This document shows positions 6,123 to 7,650 of a stretch of 7,650 nucleotides of DNA, one piece after another. A program made the position numbers and the translations under genes. The stretch is from NCBI GenBank assembly GCA_037969115.1, contig JBBKWQ010000367.1, positions 1-7,650 of the forward strand, in the 5' to 3' direction. Position 1 is the stretch's first letter. Every line of letters begins with the position of its first letter. The stretch is from JBBKWQ01 sp037969115. GTDB lineage: Bacteria > Actinomycetota > Acidimicrobiia > Acidimicrobiales > Ilumatobacteraceae. A model generated the notes under the pieces. That model made no database searches, was not told the DNA's origin, and saw nothing but the letters and a program-made list of their open reading frames with translations.

Positions 6123-7049
6123 TCAGTCCTGCGATGGAGCTGGTGGTACCACGACGACCGGGCACGGAGCGTGGGTGATGACATGACGCAACACAGGCTG
6201 GATCGTATGCGTCGCTCCCGCCGACCCGTGACGACCGACCACCAGCAACTTCGCGTCGGCGCCCGCTTCGACGAGACGCGGACCCGGCTCACCCGACGCG
6301 GCGGACCACGTGATCGGCAGCTCGGTCTCGGTCGACCGCTGGATCTCGTCGGCAAACTTGGTGAGGTCCTCGATCGCCCAGTCGTGCAGCACGCCCGGGT
6401 CGACGTAGAACGCTGCCACCTCGAGAAAGCCGTCGATTCCGAAGATCGGTCGATGCGGCACGGCCTTGATGAGGCTGAGCGCAGTGCCATATCGCTCGCA
6501 GTAGCCCGCAGCCCACTGCAGCGCCGCTCTGGTCGCCGCACCCCGGCCGGCGCCCGACACGACGGTGTCGCCCACCCCGAAAGCGCTGTGAGCGCCGTCC
6601 TCGATGATCGCCAGCGGTCGATCGGTCCGGTGGATCAACTTCGTGGTCACCCGGCAGATCGTGCGCGGCGCCAGCTTGGGCTTGGAGTGCACCCCGACCA
6701 CCACGAGATCGGCGTCGACATCCACGGCCGCCCGCAGTAGAGCGTCGGCAGGATCGTCCTCGACGACTCGGCAGACCACCTCGTGCCCGGCGGCGCGACA
6801 ACCAGCGACCCAGTCCGATTCGAGGTCGCTCGTGACTCGTTCGATCAACTTGGCCGAGTCGTACTGCGCTGCGGCCAACACGAGCTCCAACCCGGGTGAC
6901 ACTGCCGAAATCGCATGGATGACGGTGTCGTCGCCGGCGATGCGCGCCGCCCAGTCGAGCGCGGCCGACGACTCGGGGGAGCCGTCGACACCGACGACGA
7001 TCCGACGAAGCTTCCATGGTCCGGGCCCGGCTTGGCGATCGGTCTCCAT
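6123..7049 (-). CDS. Universal stress protein with two tandem UspA domains
   Basis: This 308-residue cytoplasmic protein has two UspA folds. Domain 1 (about 13-150) begins RRIVVGVDGSPESSAALDWA, with the conserved Asp22, and ends DADLVVVGVHSK then RPLAIIE. Domain 2 (about 160-302) begins DTVVSGAGRGAATRAALQWA and ends AKLLVVGRHGSAG then APCPVVVVP. UspA proteins of this type often bind ATP through a G-2X-G-9X-G(S/T) motif. Domain 2 keeps Gly272 and Gly275 but has Pro285 at the third glycine position. Domain 1 lacks the motif after Gly119, and domain 2 lacks the usual Asp at its start. Nucleotide binding may therefore be weak or altered. The start chosen is ATG at 7049-7047. Its ribosome site is weak (only GGA close upstream), but the frame above it opposes the divergent plus-strand gene. 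It lies four bases before the P-type ATPase and is probably co-transcribed with it. Confidence 0.92.
   Translation of the reverse strand: METDRQAGPGPWKLRRIVVGVDGSPESSAALDWAARIAGDDTVIHAISAVSPGLELVLAAAQYDSAKLIERVTSDLESDWVAGCRAAGHEVVCRVVEDDPADALLRAAVDVDADLVVVGVHSKPKLAPRTICRVTTKLIHRTDRPLAIIEDGAHSAFGVGDTVVSGAGRGAATRAALQWAAGYCERYGTALSLIKAVPHRPIFGIDGFLEVAAFYVDPGVLHDWAIEDLTKFADEIQRSTETELPITWSAASGEPGPRLVEAGADAKLLVVGRHGSAGATHTIQPVLRHVITHAPCPVVVVPPAPSQD
6127..6130 (-). promoter_or_regulatory. Ribosome binding site of the ATPase inside the stress-protein gene end
   Basis: AGGA lies eight bases before the GTG at 6118-6116 and falls within the last codons of the upstream gene, whose TGA is at 6123-6125. 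It supports the GTG start and coupled translation of the pair. Confidence 0.45.
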
Positions 7050-7192
7050 ACATCCAGGTTCGGACGTGCGGAGGTCGATCGCTAGAGCACAAAGGCCAGT
7101 CGTGGGCCGCGCTCGATAGATTCCGGTGTCTCGACGACGGTCTCCGCCGTCGGGCTCGATCCCCGCCACGCAGCCCGAAGGTTCCCCAACAC
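7050..7192. promoter_or_regulatory. Divergent promoter region between stress operon and exported protein
   Basis: The 143 bp separate two genes pointing away from each other, so both promoters should lie here. A 6-bp stem, CGACGG 7135-7140 with CCGTCG 7147-7152, lies 40 bp before the plus-strand start. No DosR-like or CRP-like palindrome and no clear -35/-10 boxes were found. Confidence 0.5.
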
Positions 7193-7650
7193 ATGCGTAC
7201 CCCTCGCCAACTCGTCGCACCGCTGCTCGTCCTGATGTCGGTGGCCACGATCGCGGTCGTGTTCTCGGCCGTCGACCCCGTCGGTGCGGCAGTCGACACG
7301 AGCAGATTCGTGGCCGTCGGCCCACACCGCCTGGCTGACTCACGCTCCGAGCAATGTGGTTGCCGGCAGATCGACGCGACGACGATCCGGGTGGACGTCG
7401 GCGGTCGTTTCGGCATCCCGAGCGACATCAGCGCGGCGGCGATCACCGTCACGGCCACCGGCGTGTCTGCTGACGCTTTCGTGACCGCGTTTCCAACGGG
7501 AAGTCCGGAGCCGGAGACCTCCATGATGAACCCACGAGCCGGGCGCGACGTCGCCAACTCCGCCATCGTCGCCATTGGCACCGGCGGCTCGATCGACGTG
7601 CGGAGCACGCTGGCCATCGGCAGTGGCATCGACCTCGTCGTCGATGTCAC
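7193..7650 (+). CDS. Exported surface-type protein with Acidimicrobiia-like repeat (N-terminal part; runs off right edge)
   Basis: The frame opens at ATG 7193-7195 and stays open to the window end (152 full residues); GAAGG at 7177-7181 is a plausible ribosome site. Residues 1-32 form a signal peptide: MRTPRQ, a long hydrophobic core, and a Val-Gly-Ala cleavage site near 30-32. The mature part resembles a repeat I associate from memory with secreted proteins of Ilumatobacter-type actinobacteria: FVAVGPHRLADSR at 39-51 (compare F-x-x-x-x-P-x-R-L-x-D-T-R), GIPSDISAAAITVTATGV (74-91), AFVTAFPTGSPEP (95-107), VANSAIVAIGTGGSIDV (120-136) and IDLVVDV (146-152). These units are probably beta-rich and extracellular, sometimes attached to enzyme or binding domains. 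Two close Cys residues, 55 and 57, sit in EQCGC. The rest of the protein, and therefore its function, lies outside the window. It is the only plus-strand gene and diverges from the stress-protein operon. Confidence 0.8.
   Translation, partial: MRTPRQLVAPLLVLMSVATIAVVFSAVDPVGAAVDTSRFVAVGPHRLADSRSEQCGCRQIDATTIRVDVGGRFGIPSDISAAAITVTATGVSADAFVTAFPTGSPEPETSMMNPRAGRDVANSAIVAIGTGGSIDVRSTLAIGSGIDLVVDV

Noticed and set aside
6119..6541. Upstream extension of the ATPase frame
   Set aside because: It lies wholly over the stress-protein gene in another frame and has an Arg/Ser-rich composition. The GTG at 6118 has a ribosome site and gives the normal family length.
7050..7343. Upstream extension of the stress-protein frame
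   Set aside because: It is Arg-rich, lacks UspA features and covers the start of the divergent exported protein. The ATG at 7049 sits just before the first UspA strand.
6289..7650. Minus-strand frame across the stress-protein gene start and the right-edge gene
   Set aside because: It is antisense to the exported protein and out of frame with the UspA coding sequence. No recognisable domain.

Overview
The window is a high-GC stretch with tightly packed genes and frequent GTG starts, which fits an actinobacterium. The right-edge gene encodes a secreted protein whose repeat has the FVAVGPHRLADSR plus VANSAIVAIGTGGSIDV pattern. I associate that pattern from memory with surface proteins of Acidimicrobiia (Ilumatobacter-like organisms), so I suggest that class as an inference. 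No tRNA, rRNA, CRISPR array, transposase or phage structural gene is visible.

Layout, left to right: (1) 1-389, minus strand, the N-terminal part of an exported protein of unknown function. (2) 568-1620, minus, a phage-lysin-like N-acetylmuramoyl-L-alanine amidase with a C-terminal peptidoglycan-binding-like domain and no signal peptide. (3) 1706-2923 and 2923-3414, minus, a KhtU-like CPA2 cation:proton antiporter and its KhtT-like TrkA-C regulator. The regulator comes first in transcription and the two genes overlap by one base. (4) 3415-3709, a 295-bp intergenic region with a tandem 21-bp repeat, a perfect 13-bp inverted repeat and small hairpins. (5) 3710-6118 and 6123-7049, minus, a CtpE-like P-type cation ATPase and a tandem universal stress protein. 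The stress protein gene is upstream and the two are 4 bp apart. (6) 7193-7650, plus strand, an exported surface-type protein that runs off the right edge and diverges from the stress operon.

The centre of the window is an ion-homeostasis and stress block of two compact two-gene units, each with a soluble small-ligand-binding or regulatory protein translated just before a membrane transporter. The KhtT-like protein probably gates K+(cation)/H+ exchange. The stress protein may link the cation ATPase to energy or nucleotide status. The second link is inferred from gene order only. The points most worth following are a Glu-to-Gln change in the conserved PEGL motif of the ATPase, the tandem repeat upstream of the KhtT-like gene that resembles insertion-sequence ends, and an endolysin-like enzyme with no visible export signal or phage context.
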